A DNA stretch of 8,547 bases from an uncultured Solobacterium sp. (GTDB taxonomy: Bacteria; Bacillota_I; Bacilli_A; Erysipelotrichales; Erysipelotrichaceae): NCBI GenBank assembly GCA_938041275.1, contig CALISH010000145.1, positions 1 to 8,547 of the forward strand. The letters run 5' to 3'. Positions 1 to 6,657 of this stretch are shown piece by piece (within the stretch, counting starts at the first letter, position 1; each line of letters begins with the position of its first letter). The notes under the pieces are model-generated. The model was not told the DNA's origin. It worked only from the letters and a program-made list of their open reading frames with translations, and did no database searches. Both the position numbers and the translations under genes were made by a program.

Positions 1-707
1 TAGAGAATTTCTCTGTTGTTTCAGAAATGTCAATTTCTGAACTGTCAGAATTTTTATTTGTTTCGCAATCTACGATCTATCGCTTTATTAAGATGATGGG
101 ATATGAAAACTATAATCAAATGAAAGCTGGACAAATCACATTCTTGGAAAATTATTATCTACAAGGAAGATATACTTCAAAGAATTCGAAGATTCGTCAA
201 TTTGATAACTATATTGACTACATGCTTGAAAAGATACATGCATTAAAAGAAAAGAATATTCATGTACTAGTAGAACAATTGATTGAAATGATATTATCCG
301 CGGATGAAATCATATTTGTTGGAATGCCAATGCCTTCGTTTGTATGGAGATTACAGATGGAACTTGTGATGCTTAAAAAGAAAACAACCGCATTTTTGAA
401 TCCAGAGAATCAACATCAAGCCATTCTACACGCAAAGCCAAATACACTGATTATTGGAATTCAGTATTTAATGGATAGTTCTATCTTTTTTTCAAATATG
501 ATGAAGGATGTTATAAATAATCAATATAAATCTGCAGTTATCTACACATCTAAATTAGCATCGTATATTAAAAATATTGATTTACCAATCTATATTGAAG
601 GGGATAATAATGAAAGTGATCTCTTTGTGATGGAGTTTATATTTAATTACATTGGGCATCGATTGAATACGATAATTTTGGACAAGCCAGATAGTATTAA
701 TTTATAA
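1..707 (+). CDS. RpiR/MurR-type transcriptional regulator, 5' end cut by the window
   Basis: A DNA-binding regulator with an N-terminal helix-turn-helix and a C-terminal sugar isomerase (SIS) fold. The frame is open to the window edge, and the codons before the ATG at 27 read like the family (ENFSVVSEMSISELSEF), so the true start is upstream and that ATG is internal. Numbering from that Met, the recognition-helix region is 12-33 (VSQSTIYRFIKMMGYENYNQ). The SIS domain spans about 85-215. Its first loop reads FVGMPMPS (97-104) where family members have a GxGxS loop. The second loop, usually SxSG, is IGIQYLMDSS (143-152), so the normal phosphosugar-contacting serines are poorly preserved. The gene ends 123 bases before the lipoprotein reductase gene on the same strand, which makes that gene a likely target. 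RpiR proteins usually respond to sugar phosphates; the ligand here may differ. The fold assignment is fairly sure, the ligand unknown. Confidence 0.82.
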   Translation, partial: ENFSVVSEMSISELSEFLFVSQSTIYRFIKMMGYENYNQMKAGQITFLENYYLQGRYTSKNSKIRQFDNYIDYMLEKIHALKEKNIHVLVEQLIEMILSADEIIFVGMPMPSFVWRLQMELVMLKKKTTAFLNPENQHQAILHAKPNTLIIGIQYLMDSSIFFSNMMKDVINNQYKSAVIYTSKLASYIKNIDLPIYIEGDNNESDLFVMEFIFNYIGHRLNTIILDKPDSINL

Positions 708-795
708 AGTTATGCAATATAACATAAATCGGAAATGATTGTCTTTCTAAATCAGATTTTCATTTTTCCTTTTAGAAATTTTTAAAAAACGGACT

Positions 796-804
796 TGTTA
801 TATA
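796..804 (+). promoter_or_regulatory. Extended -10 promoter for the lipoprotein reductase
   Basis: TG-T-TATATA forms an extended -10 element (TG at 796-797, hexamer 799-804). The sequence 17 bases upstream (776-781, AAATTT) is no -35 box. The start of transcription would fall near 811, giving a leader of about 20 bases that carries the Shine-Dalgarno GGAGGG at 820-825. This is the best candidate in the 123-base gap; the RpiR-type regulator could bind nearby, but I see no convincing operator. Confidence 0.45.
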
Positions 805-830
805 TTTAACATATAGTTCGGAGGGAAAGT

Positions 831-2747
831 ATGAAAAAAGCATTATTAGGAGCTATCGTTTCTTTTTCGTTATTCTTAACAGCTTGTGGTGGTAGTTCAA
901 AAGGCTATAACTTTAAGGCTGGAACATATGAGGGTAGCGGTACTGGTAAAAATGGTTCCATTAAAGTATCAGTAGAAGTAACAAATGACAGTATTAAAAA
1001 GGTGGATATTCTTGAACAAAATGAGACACCATCGATTGCAAAAGATGCATTAGAGAAGATTCCACAAAATATTGTAAAGGAGCAAAGCCTAGCCATTGAT
1101 ACAGTCAGTGGTGCAACAATTACAAGTCAAGGAATTTTAGATGCGGTTAAGGATGCGTTATCCTCTTCTGGTGTAGATATGGATAAGTTAACGCAAAAGA
1201 CTGCTTCGACAAATAATCAAGTAGAAGAAGTGGAAGCAGATATCGTTGTCATTGGGGCAGGTGGAGCAGGTACTGCAGCAGCTTTACGTGCAGCACAAGA
1301 AGGCAAGAAAGTTATGTTGTTAGAAAAGACCGCAACTCCAATGGGTGCTAGTACACTGGCTGGTGGTATGTTTGCGGCTGATAGCCGTCTACAACAGGAA
1401 CAAGGCAAAACAGTAGATAAAAACTGGTTATATGAACAATATTACAAAGCTTCGAATGGGTATATGAATTCACTTTTAGTCGACCATATTATTGATGAAG
1501 CTGGTAATACAGTGAACTGGTTATTAGATAATCATATGGAACTAAATTTAGTTGATGCAGGTTCAGGAGCTGCGTATAATCATGTGGGTATGCCAGCTAC
1601 TTTACACGGCTACAATGAAGGTGGAAGTGTTGCGCTAAAGAAACTTGTTCAAGAATTTGAAAATGCTGGAGGTGAAGTGCGTTGGTTAACACCAGCATAT
1701 GAAATTCAAAAGGATGATAATGGTGTAAAAGCAGTATTAGCTAAGAAGGAAGATGGCTCAACACTGAAAATCAACACAAAGGCAGCTATCATCGCAACTG
1801 GTGGATATGGTGGTAATAAGGAGATGCTAGAAAAGTATATTGGTGATCAATATACGATTGGTGAAGTTGCACAGAATACTGGTGATGGTATCAATATGGC
1901 GTATAGCCTTGGAGCTGGAAGATCTGGTTTAGGGGTTACACAGTATTTCTGGGAAACTTTTAAACCAGAAGAAATTGGTCAAATGGCACAAATACTTGGT
2001 GATGATTGGTTCTCAATGACTACGTTTACGATGTTTCCATTCTTACGTGTGAATGCACTTGGTCAGCGTTATTCTGATGAAACAAAGGTAACTTCATTCT
2101 CGGAACATGGCGGAGAAATCGCACAACAACCAGGACAGTATGAGTACGCTATCATCGATAGTTCTATTCTCAAGAAGATTGCACAAAGTGGTGTAGCAGT
2201 CATTGAAGATCAGTATGCATCATGGGTTGGAAATGAACAATTCTATATGGAATTCAATGAACCAAATAGCACAGACGCAATGTATGCCCAACAACATACA
2301 CCGGTTGACTTTACAACGACATTAGATAAACTTCTAGACACAAAGGTTGTATATAAAGGAAATACAATTGAAGAACTTGCTAAGGCAATGGATGTGGATG
2401 TGAATACTTTACAAGCATCTGTAAATCAATACAATCAAGCAATTGCGACTGGACATGATGATGCGTACGCTGCTAATACAAGCCGTCTTGTTGAGGTGAA
2501 AGAAGGCCCATACTACGCTGTGAAGTATGTTGCTAGAAATCTAGGCACTTTAGGTGGTATTCGTATCAATGAAAACATGCAAGTACTAGACAAAGACTTC
2601 AATGTTATTAAAGGTCTATACGCTGCTGGTGCAGATGCTGGTGGAATGTATGGAAAGGCATATGTAGATTTTGAAGGTGGTACTTTAGGATTTGCATACA
2701 CATCTGGAAGACTTGCAGGAGAACAAGCAGCCAAAGATATCAAGTAA
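831..2747 (+). CDS. Surface lipoprotein flavin reductase: FMN-binding domain fused to FAD fumarate-reductase-like domain
   Basis: Predicted extracytoplasmic terminal reductase of 638 residues. Residues 1-19 are a lipoprotein signal with lipobox LTAC (lipidated Cys19). Residues 30-112 form an FMN_bind domain with the flavinylation motif DTVSGAT (90-96), in which Thr96 would carry FMN attached by an ApbE-type transferase (none here). The FAD domain begins with the Rossmann motif GAGGAG (142-147) and acidic Glu165, continues with TGGYGGNKEM (323-332), NTGDG (349-353) and NALGQRYSDE (408-417), and ends with GLYAAGADAGGMYG (595-608). Arg413 aligns with the proton-donating Arg of fumarate reductases. 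However, the usual HTMGG is GTLGG (572-576), and the ANRLGG segment is replaced by KAYVDFEGG. Family knowledge: such Gram-positive lipoproteins take electrons from membrane flavin systems and reduce acceptors such as fumarate or urocanate. Start fixed by GGAGGG five bases before ATG. Family sure, substrate unknown. Confidence 0.9.
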   Translation: MKKALLGAIVSFSLFLTACGGSSKGYNFKAGTYEGSGTGKNGSIKVSVEVTNDSIKKVDILEQNETPSIAKDALEKIPQNIVKEQSLAIDTVSGATITSQGILDAVKDALSSSGVDMDKLTQKTASTNNQVEEVEADIVVIGAGGAGTAAALRAAQEGKKVMLLEKTATPMGASTLAGGMFAADSRLQQEQGKTVDKNWLYEQYYKASNGYMNSLLVDHIIDEAGNTVNWLLDNHMELNLVDAGSGAAYNHVGMPATLHGYNEGGSVALKKLVQEFENAGGEVRWLTPAYEIQKDDNGVKAVLAKKEDGSTLKINTKAAIIATGGYGGNKEMLEKYIGDQYTIGEVAQNTGDGINMAYSLGAGRSGLGVTQYFWETFKPEEIGQMAQILGDDWFSMTTFTMFPFLRVNALGQRYSDETKVTSFSEHGGEIAQQPGQYEYAIIDSSILKKIAQSGVAVIEDQYASWVGNEQFYMEFNEPNSTDAMYAQQHTPVDFTTTLDKLLDTKVVYKGNTIEELAKAMDVDVNTLQASVNQYNQAIATGHDDAYAANTSRLVEVKEGPYYAVKYVARNLGTLGGIRINENMQVLDKDFNVIKGLYAAGADAGGMYGKAYVDFEGGTLGFAYTSGRLAGEQAAKDIK

Positions 2748-2773
2748 ACGTTATCCGTGTGATAACGTTTTTT
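2746..2773 (+). terminator. Intrinsic terminator after the lipoprotein reductase
   Basis: A perfect 10-bp stem, AAACGTTATC (2746-2755) with GATAACGTTT (2761-2770), closes a five-base loop CGTGT and runs into six T residues (2768-2773). The 5' arm starts inside the TAA stop codon. This makes the reductase gene a single-gene transcription unit. Confidence 0.92.
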
Positions 2774-2824
2774 CATGCATTCATGCATGTATAAGAATTC
2801 TGTTTTATATTAGGGTAATATCTT

Positions 2825-2833
2825 TGTTATAAT
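2825..2833 (+). promoter_or_regulatory. Extended -10 promoter for the YwaF-family gene
   Basis: TG-T-TATAAT (TG 2825-2826, hexamer 2828-2833) is a perfect extended -10. No good -35 lies 16-18 bases upstream. Transcription would start near 2840, one base before the Shine-Dalgarno AGAGG (2841-2845), so the leader is only about 15 bases. This placement also rules out the in-frame TTG at 2837, which would lie upstream of the transcript. Confidence 0.7.
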
Positions 2834-2854
2834 AGATTGCAGAGGTTTAACTAC

Positions 2855-3553
2855 ATGACATATTTCTTTCGCTATGAACCAGATGGGGTTCATAACATGT
2901 CCATCTTTATCATTCGAATCGTATTTATAGCAGTTTTGTTATTTGCGTATACGCAAAAACAAAATAAAAAATTGTTACAGATTTCATTATTATTAGGATT
3001 ATTCTTACAAGCAGCTTTGTTTATCTGGTATTCTGGAAACCCACTCTTATTTATGAAGGAAGGACTACCTCTATATCATTGCCGATTATCCGCAATCATG
3101 CTTGCGGTATCTTACTTCTTGAAGAAAGAAAAGTGGATGCGCTACTTTGCATGGCTGGGATTACTTGGCGCAATCATAGCATTTTCGTTTCCTGATCCTT
3201 CACCATTCTTATGGCCACATATAACCAATATTACATATATTGGCAGTCATATTTTATTAGGGCTAACTGCAGTTATAATTATATGTCAAGAGAAAACAGA
3301 GCTAAATATGAAAGATATTTTATTATATACAGTAACGATGAATCTTGTGATTTCTTTTGTGAATCATTTTATGGGGAGTAACTACGGTTATTTAAAAGCA
3401 TTACCCAAAATGTTTCCCTATGATTTTATGCCAATACAGTTATTCTTTATACTTTCTGTACTCATAAGTGTCATAATTATCGTTACAGAAAAGACATATC
3501 TGTATATCCATCGGTTTCATCATAAAAATGTTGAGGAAGACATCATTATTTAA
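2855..3553 (+). CDS. YwaF/TIGR02206 family integral membrane protein
   Basis: A polytopic membrane protein of 232 residues from the ATG at 2855, with about six or seven hydrophobic segments. The start is chosen because AGAGG lies nine bases upstream; an in-frame TTG at 2837 precedes the predicted transcript start. The N-terminus MTYFFRYEPDG and the motifs LPLYHCR (71-77), FPDPSPFLWPH (112-122), GSH (130-132) and GSNYGYLKALP (174-184) match the TIGR02206 family (YwaF of Bacillus, TP0381 of Treponema). No biochemical role is established for the bacterial members. From memory, the family is related to animal TMEM164, an acyltransferase whose proposed active site is a Cys and a His; Cys76 and His122 or His132 could be counterparts, which is speculative. 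No terminator separates it from the next gene, which has its own promoter. Confidence 0.83.
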   Translation: MTYFFRYEPDGVHNMSIFIIRIVFIAVLLFAYTQKQNKKLLQISLLLGLFLQAALFIWYSGNPLLFMKEGLPLYHCRLSAIMLAVSYFLKKEKWMRYFAWLGLLGAIIAFSFPDPSPFLWPHITNITYIGSHILLGLTAVIIICQEKTELNMKDILLYTVTMNLVISFVNHFMGSNYGYLKALPKMFPYDFMPIQLFFILSVLISVIIIVTEKTYLYIHRFHHKNVEEDIII

Positions 3554-3562
3554 TGGTAAAAT
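3554..3562 (+). promoter_or_regulatory. Extended -10 promoter for the two-TM protein gene
   Basis: TG-G-TAAAAT (TG 3554-3555, hexamer 3557-3562) begins directly after the upstream gene's TAA stop. TTGAGG at 3531-3536 is too far away (20 bases) to serve as a normal -35. TATAGT at 3573-3578 is an alternative -10. Read-through from the YwaF-family promoter is also possible because no terminator intervenes. Confidence 0.45.
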
Positions 3563-3595
3563 AGATAAGTATTATAGTTTAAAGAGGGGGATTTT

Positions 3596-4594
3596 ATGGA
3601 CGATATCAAGCAAGGATTTAGAAGGTATTTTAAAGCAGGAAACCAAGGGATTATTCTTTCTTTGATTGCTTGCATTATTGGTATTGGTTTGATGACATTA
3701 CCAAGAGTAATGCCAAAGTTATTGGCAAATAAAAACGGCGCATTGATGTTTAATGCTGATGATAGTAAGCGGGATGGTAAATATACCTACATCGATATTA
3801 TCGCAATTGATGATTATAGTGCTTATCAAGGTTCGGATTATTACTATGTAGCACTTGATACAGACCGTTTATTAAACGTCGTTAAGATTGATCAAAGTAT
3901 CTACAATCAGATGAAGGACCAACAAGCTTATTGGTCAACACGTAGTGATGATACAACTGGAGAGTTAGCACCAAAGCCATATCGTTTATATGGTGTACAG
4001 AAGTATTTGTCAGATGAACATATTAAAGCCATTGCTGATGCATACAATAAGACGAATGCAGAGATGCGTAAGTATGTAGGTTCTTACTACTTCTCTAATG
4101 GGGTTGAATATGATAAGGATACAGTAAGAATATTATTCTTAGTAGGCATTGTGGTTATTTTTAATGGTGCGGTGGCTGCATTTAAACTCAATAAGAAAAA
4201 TAAGAATATTGAAAATACAATTGCATATCTTGAAAGTACAGGTAGACTATATGAAGCGTGGAATGAATTACAGGTATACTTACAAACGCATAAGGATAGC
4301 TATTGTGTCATTCTAGATAACTATGTAGTTTCAAAGCAGAATGGTATGATGAGACCTTATGAAGATATTCTTTGGGCATATCGTTATGTCATGAGAAGAA
4401 ACTTTGTAGTCGTAAATCAATATGCATTATGTCGTTTAGTTGATGGTGATAAGATGGAACTAACGCCTCCAGGCTTCAGTAAGAAGGGTGCAATCGAGGA
4501 AATCTTAAATACAATTGCGATGAAGAATCCTTCTGTTCTATTAGGCTATACAAATGAAAATCAACGTGCATATAATGAGATGACAAAACGTTAA
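3596..4594 (+). CDS. Unrecognised membrane protein: two TM segments, external domain, cytoplasmic domain
   Basis: I do not firmly recognise this 332-residue protein. Residues 1-17 are a short basic cytoplasmic N-terminus and 18-36 a first membrane helix. Residues 38-176 form a tyrosine- and aspartate-rich domain probably outside the cell (YYYVALDTDRLLNVVKID at 82-99). A second membrane helix covers about 177-197, followed by a lysine/asparagine-rich stretch (KLNKKNKN) expected on the inside. Residues 205-332 form a soluble domain containing a helical repeat-like part (205-230) and the segment YEDILWAYRYVMRRN (255-269), ending near NPSVLLGYTNE (311-321). The layout recalls uncharacterised Bacillota proteins of the DUF6709 type, but I give that from memory at low confidence. 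A very strong Shine-Dalgarno (AGAGGGGG, 3583-3590) sits five bases before the ATG. A role in sensing or envelope function is possible; nothing in the sequence proves it. Confidence 0.85.
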   Translation: MDDIKQGFRRYFKAGNQGIILSLIACIIGIGLMTLPRVMPKLLANKNGALMFNADDSKRDGKYTYIDIIAIDDYSAYQGSDYYYVALDTDRLLNVVKIDQSIYNQMKDQQAYWSTRSDDTTGELAPKPYRLYGVQKYLSDEHIKAIADAYNKTNAEMRKYVGSYYFSNGVEYDKDTVRILFLVGIVVIFNGAVAAFKLNKKNKNIENTIAYLESTGRLYEAWNELQVYLQTHKDSYCVILDNYVVSKQNGMMRPYEDILWAYRYVMRRNFVVVNQYALCRLVDGDKMELTPPGFSKKGAIEEILNTIAMKNPSVLLGYTNENQRAYNEMTKR

Positions 4595-4599
4595 AGAAG

Positions 4600-4634
4600 A
4601 TATGTTCTTACAGAAATGTAGGAACATATTTTTT
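4600..4634 (+). terminator. Intrinsic terminator after the two-TM protein gene
   Basis: ATATGTTC (4600-4607) pairs with GAACATAT (4622-4629). The stem continues through a U-G wobble and TAC/GTA to a six-base loop AGAAAT, giving 12 bp in all. It is followed by six T residues (4629-4634). Confidence 0.9.
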
Positions 4635-4661
4635 ACTGAAGAAGATACGCATGTATGGGTA

Positions 4662-4670
4662 TGCTATAAT
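4662..4670 (+). promoter_or_regulatory. Extended -10 promoter for the MATE-nrdG operon
   Basis: TG-C-TATAAT (TG 4662-4663, hexamer 4665-4670) is a perfect extended -10. The bases 17 upstream (AAGATA, 4642-4647) do not resemble a -35 box. The predicted start near 4677 gives a leader of about 19 bases containing GAGAGGGGG (4682-4690). Confidence 0.7.
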
Positions 4671-4695
4671 GAAAGCCAAATGAGAGGGGGATTCT

Positions 4696-6054
4696 ATGAT
4701 TAAAGAGCGTCAGTTTTATCAACACTTAGTAGCGATGATGATACCTCTTGTGATTCAAGAGATTATAAATTTCTGTGTACAGATGCTAGATACCGTTATG
4801 GTAGGATCGTTAGGGGATGCGGCTGTATCAGCAGTCACCTTGGCAGGACAGCCATATTTTATATTTAATGTCTTTGCGTTTGGTTTGACTTCTGCAGGGG
4901 CGGTTATGATTTCTCAATATTGGGGACAGAAGAATATCGAAAAGATCAAACATATCATGAGTGTTATGTTATGGTCGGTAATCGTCGTATCTGTACTGTA
5001 TATGGGAGCTTGTTGGTTATTTCCACGACAAATCATTCATATATTTGCATGTGATGAACAGTTAGTAGAACTAGGTGTATCCTATCTTCAAGTAGTTGTT
5101 GTTTCATATTTATTGAATGGATTATCTATGTGGTACTTCTCATCATTATCCGCAAAGGAAAATGTTAAAATCAGTGCAGCTGTATATACAGGCTCTTTCT
5201 TTGTGAATCTAATCTGTAATTATCTGTTGATTTATGGAAACTTTGGGTTTCCAAAGTTGGGTGTTGTTGGAGCCGCAATTGGTACGATAGTCGCTAGAGC
5301 TTTCCAACTTGTATGTGCAAGTATATATGCGCGTTATCACGAGAGGGATATTCGATTTGGCTTGCGTGATATTTTCGACTTTGATAAAACGATGATTCCT
5401 ACATATTTCCACTTAAGTTTGCCCGTGATTGGGGATGATCTAATTTGGAGTTTAGCTGTATCTACACAATTAGCCATCATTGGTAGGATGAATAGTGATT
5501 ATGTTGCGGCTGCTTCCATTGCGAGCGTTGCCCAACAATTTGTAATGATTCTTGTCTATTCCATGACGAAAAGTGCTACGATTACTACAGGAAAAGCAGT
5601 TGGACAAGGTGATTATGAACGTGTAAAACAAATCAGTAGAACCTTTTTGGTATTATCTGCGTTTGTAGGTATCCTTGCGTGTGGAGTTGTACTTTTTATA
5701 CGAACACCAGTATTATCTCTATATCCAAATGTGACAGTTGAGACAAAGAATCTTGCGTATCAGTTTATGACTGTTATCGCTGGTATTATGTTATTTACAG
5801 GAATTGAAAATGCGGCGATTGTAGGTATTCTACGTGGTGCAGGGGATATGCATTATGCATTCCGTATTGATGCAGGTTGTATGTGGTTTATTGGCTTACC
5901 AATGGGATTACTTGCGGCTTTTGTTTGGAAGTTACCTGTAACGTATGTATATTTCTTCTTACGCTTTGATATTATTTTCAAAATTATTCTATGTATCCGT
6001 CGTATCTTAAAGGGCGAATATATTAAAGACTTTACGCGTGACTCTGCATCCTAG
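4696..6054 (+). CDS. MATE-family multidrug/cation antiporter
   Basis: A polytopic inner-membrane exporter of 452 residues, the usual length for MATE (NorM/DinF-like) transporters with two six-helix halves. Members expel organic cations or metabolites in exchange for Na+ or H+; the substrate here cannot be read from sequence. Recognisable family segments are MLDTVMVGSLGDAAVSAV (30-47), ISQYWGQKN (72-80), NYLLIYGNFGFPKLGVVGAA (175-194), GKAVGQGDYERVKQ (299-312) and VGILRGAGDMHYAFRID (376-392). The start is fixed by the strong Shine-Dalgarno GAGAGGGGG five bases upstream. The stop TAG (6052-6054) lies inside the Shine-Dalgarno of nrdG, so the two genes are cotranscribed and probably translationally coupled. 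Why an efflux pump should precede an RNR activase is not clear. Confidence 0.93.
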   Translation: MIKERQFYQHLVAMMIPLVIQEIINFCVQMLDTVMVGSLGDAAVSAVTLAGQPYFIFNVFAFGLTSAGAVMISQYWGQKNIEKIKHIMSVMLWSVIVVSVLYMGACWLFPRQIIHIFACDEQLVELGVSYLQVVVVSYLLNGLSMWYFSSLSAKENVKISAAVYTGSFFVNLICNYLLIYGNFGFPKLGVVGAAIGTIVARAFQLVCASIYARYHERDIRFGLRDIFDFDKTMIPTYFHLSLPVIGDDLIWSLAVSTQLAIIGRMNSDYVAAASIASVAQQFVMILVYSMTKSATITTGKAVGQGDYERVKQISRTFLVLSAFVGILACGVVLFIRTPVLSLYPNVTVETKNLAYQFMTVIAGIMLFTGIENAAIVGILRGAGDMHYAFRIDAGCMWFIGLPMGLLAAFVWKLPVTYVYFFLRFDIIFKIILCIRRILKGEYIKDFTRDSAS

Positions 6055-6063
6055 GAGGTATTT

Positions 6064-6585
6064 ATGTATTACGGAAATATAAAAGAATATGACATTGCGG
6101 ATGGTCCAGGGGTGCGTGTCTCGCTCTTTGTGTCGGGTTGTACAAATCGTTGTAAAGGGTGTTTTCAACCACAGACATGGAGCTTCTGCTATGGGAATTT
6201 ATATACCGAAGAAGTTGAAAATCATATCTTAGATGCATTAGGAAGAGAGTATATTCAAGGACTAACACTACTTGGTGGGGAACCATTTGAACCAGAGAAT
6301 CAGATAGAACTTGTCAAACTTCTTCGTAAAGTAAAGAAGCGCTATCCAGAAAAAGATTTATGGAGTTATACGGGCTTTGTCTATGAACGCGACCTTGTAA
6401 AGGGTGGAAGAAGACATACTGAAGTTACTGATGAAATGTTGGACTTATTAGATGTATTGATTGATGGACCATTTATGTGGCAGAAGAAGAATCTTCGTCT
6501 GATGTATCGCGGATCTGAAAATCAACGTGTGATTGATCTTAAGAAAACACGCAAAGAGGGAAAAGTTGTACTACTAATTGAATGA
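6064..6585 (+). CDS. nrdG: Anaerobic ribonucleoside-triphosphate reductase activating protein (radical SAM)
   Basis: Cytoplasmic radical-SAM activase of 173 residues that uses a [4Fe-4S] cluster and S-adenosylmethionine to place the glycyl radical on NrdD, enabling oxygen-free deoxynucleotide synthesis. The cluster motif CTNRCKGC supplies Cys26, Cys30 and Cys33 (CX3CX2C). Other family marks are DGPGVRVSLFVSGC (13-26), the GGEP motif (71-74), DGPFMWQKK (134-142) and YRGSENQRVIDL (148-159). The length suits Gram-positive NrdG. AGGAGGT (6053-6059) lies over the stop of the MATE gene and five bases from the ATG, so translation is likely coupled. Its partner nrdD is not in the window, although the two are often adjacent in other bacteria. 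A related pyruvate formate-lyase activase is less likely because those are longer and lack the RGSENQRVID ending. Confidence 0.93.
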   Translation: MYYGNIKEYDIADGPGVRVSLFVSGCTNRCKGCFQPQTWSFCYGNLYTEEVENHILDALGREYIQGLTLLGGEPFEPENQIELVKLLRKVKKRYPEKDLWSYTGFVYERDLVKGGRRHTEVTDEMLDLLDVLIDGPFMWQKKNLRLMYRGSENQRVIDLKKTRKEGKVVLLIE

Positions 6586-6616
6586 GAGTGGAAAAAAGAA
6601 TTCCATTCTCATTTTT
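6581..6616 (+). terminator. Intrinsic terminator overlapping the nrdG stop codon
   Basis: AATGAGAGTGGAA (6581-6593) pairs with TTCCATTCTCATT (6601-6613): 13 bp with one G-U wobble, a seven-base loop, and a T tract at 6612-6616. The TGA stop of nrdG (6583-6585) is within the 5' arm, so a terminating ribosome would compete with the hairpin. Confidence 0.9.
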
Positions 6617-6619
6617 ACA

Positions 6620-6628
6620 TGATATAGT
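6620..6628 (+). promoter_or_regulatory. Candidate extended -10 promoter at the head of the EamA leader
   Basis: TG-A-TATAGT (TG 6620-6621, hexamer 6623-6628) lies just past the nrdG terminator. The -35 position (6600-6605) falls inside that terminator and does not match. Transcription near 6635 would yield a leader of about 190 bases before the transporter gene. I find no better promoter closer to the transporter start, but the match is imperfect. Confidence 0.4.
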
Positions 6629-6657
6629 AATATTTAAGTCGCTTTTGGAGACTAGAT

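Noticed and set aside
745..790. Possible terminator after the RpiR-type gene: TTCTAAA (745-751) with TTTAGAA (771-777) before ATTTTT.
   Set aside because: Only seven mostly A-T pairs around a 19-base loop; too weak to call in A+T-rich DNA.
2513..2788. A 91-codon minus-strand frame overlapping the reductase 3' end.
   Set aside because: It runs through the terminator and opposite a conserved coding region; it is the antisense shadow of the reductase.
2774..2789. Palindrome CATGCAT-TC-ATGCATG between the reductase terminator and the next promoter, as an operator.
   Set aside because: It lies about 36 bases upstream of the -10, and CATGCAT is itself largely self-complementary, so the dyad is easy to obtain by a short duplication. 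No second copy marks it as a regulator site.
2837..2854. TTG at 2837 as the start of the YwaF-family gene.
   Set aside because: It would lie upstream of the predicted transcript start and overlap no Shine-Dalgarno; the ATG at 2855 has AGAGG at good spacing and matches the family N-terminus.
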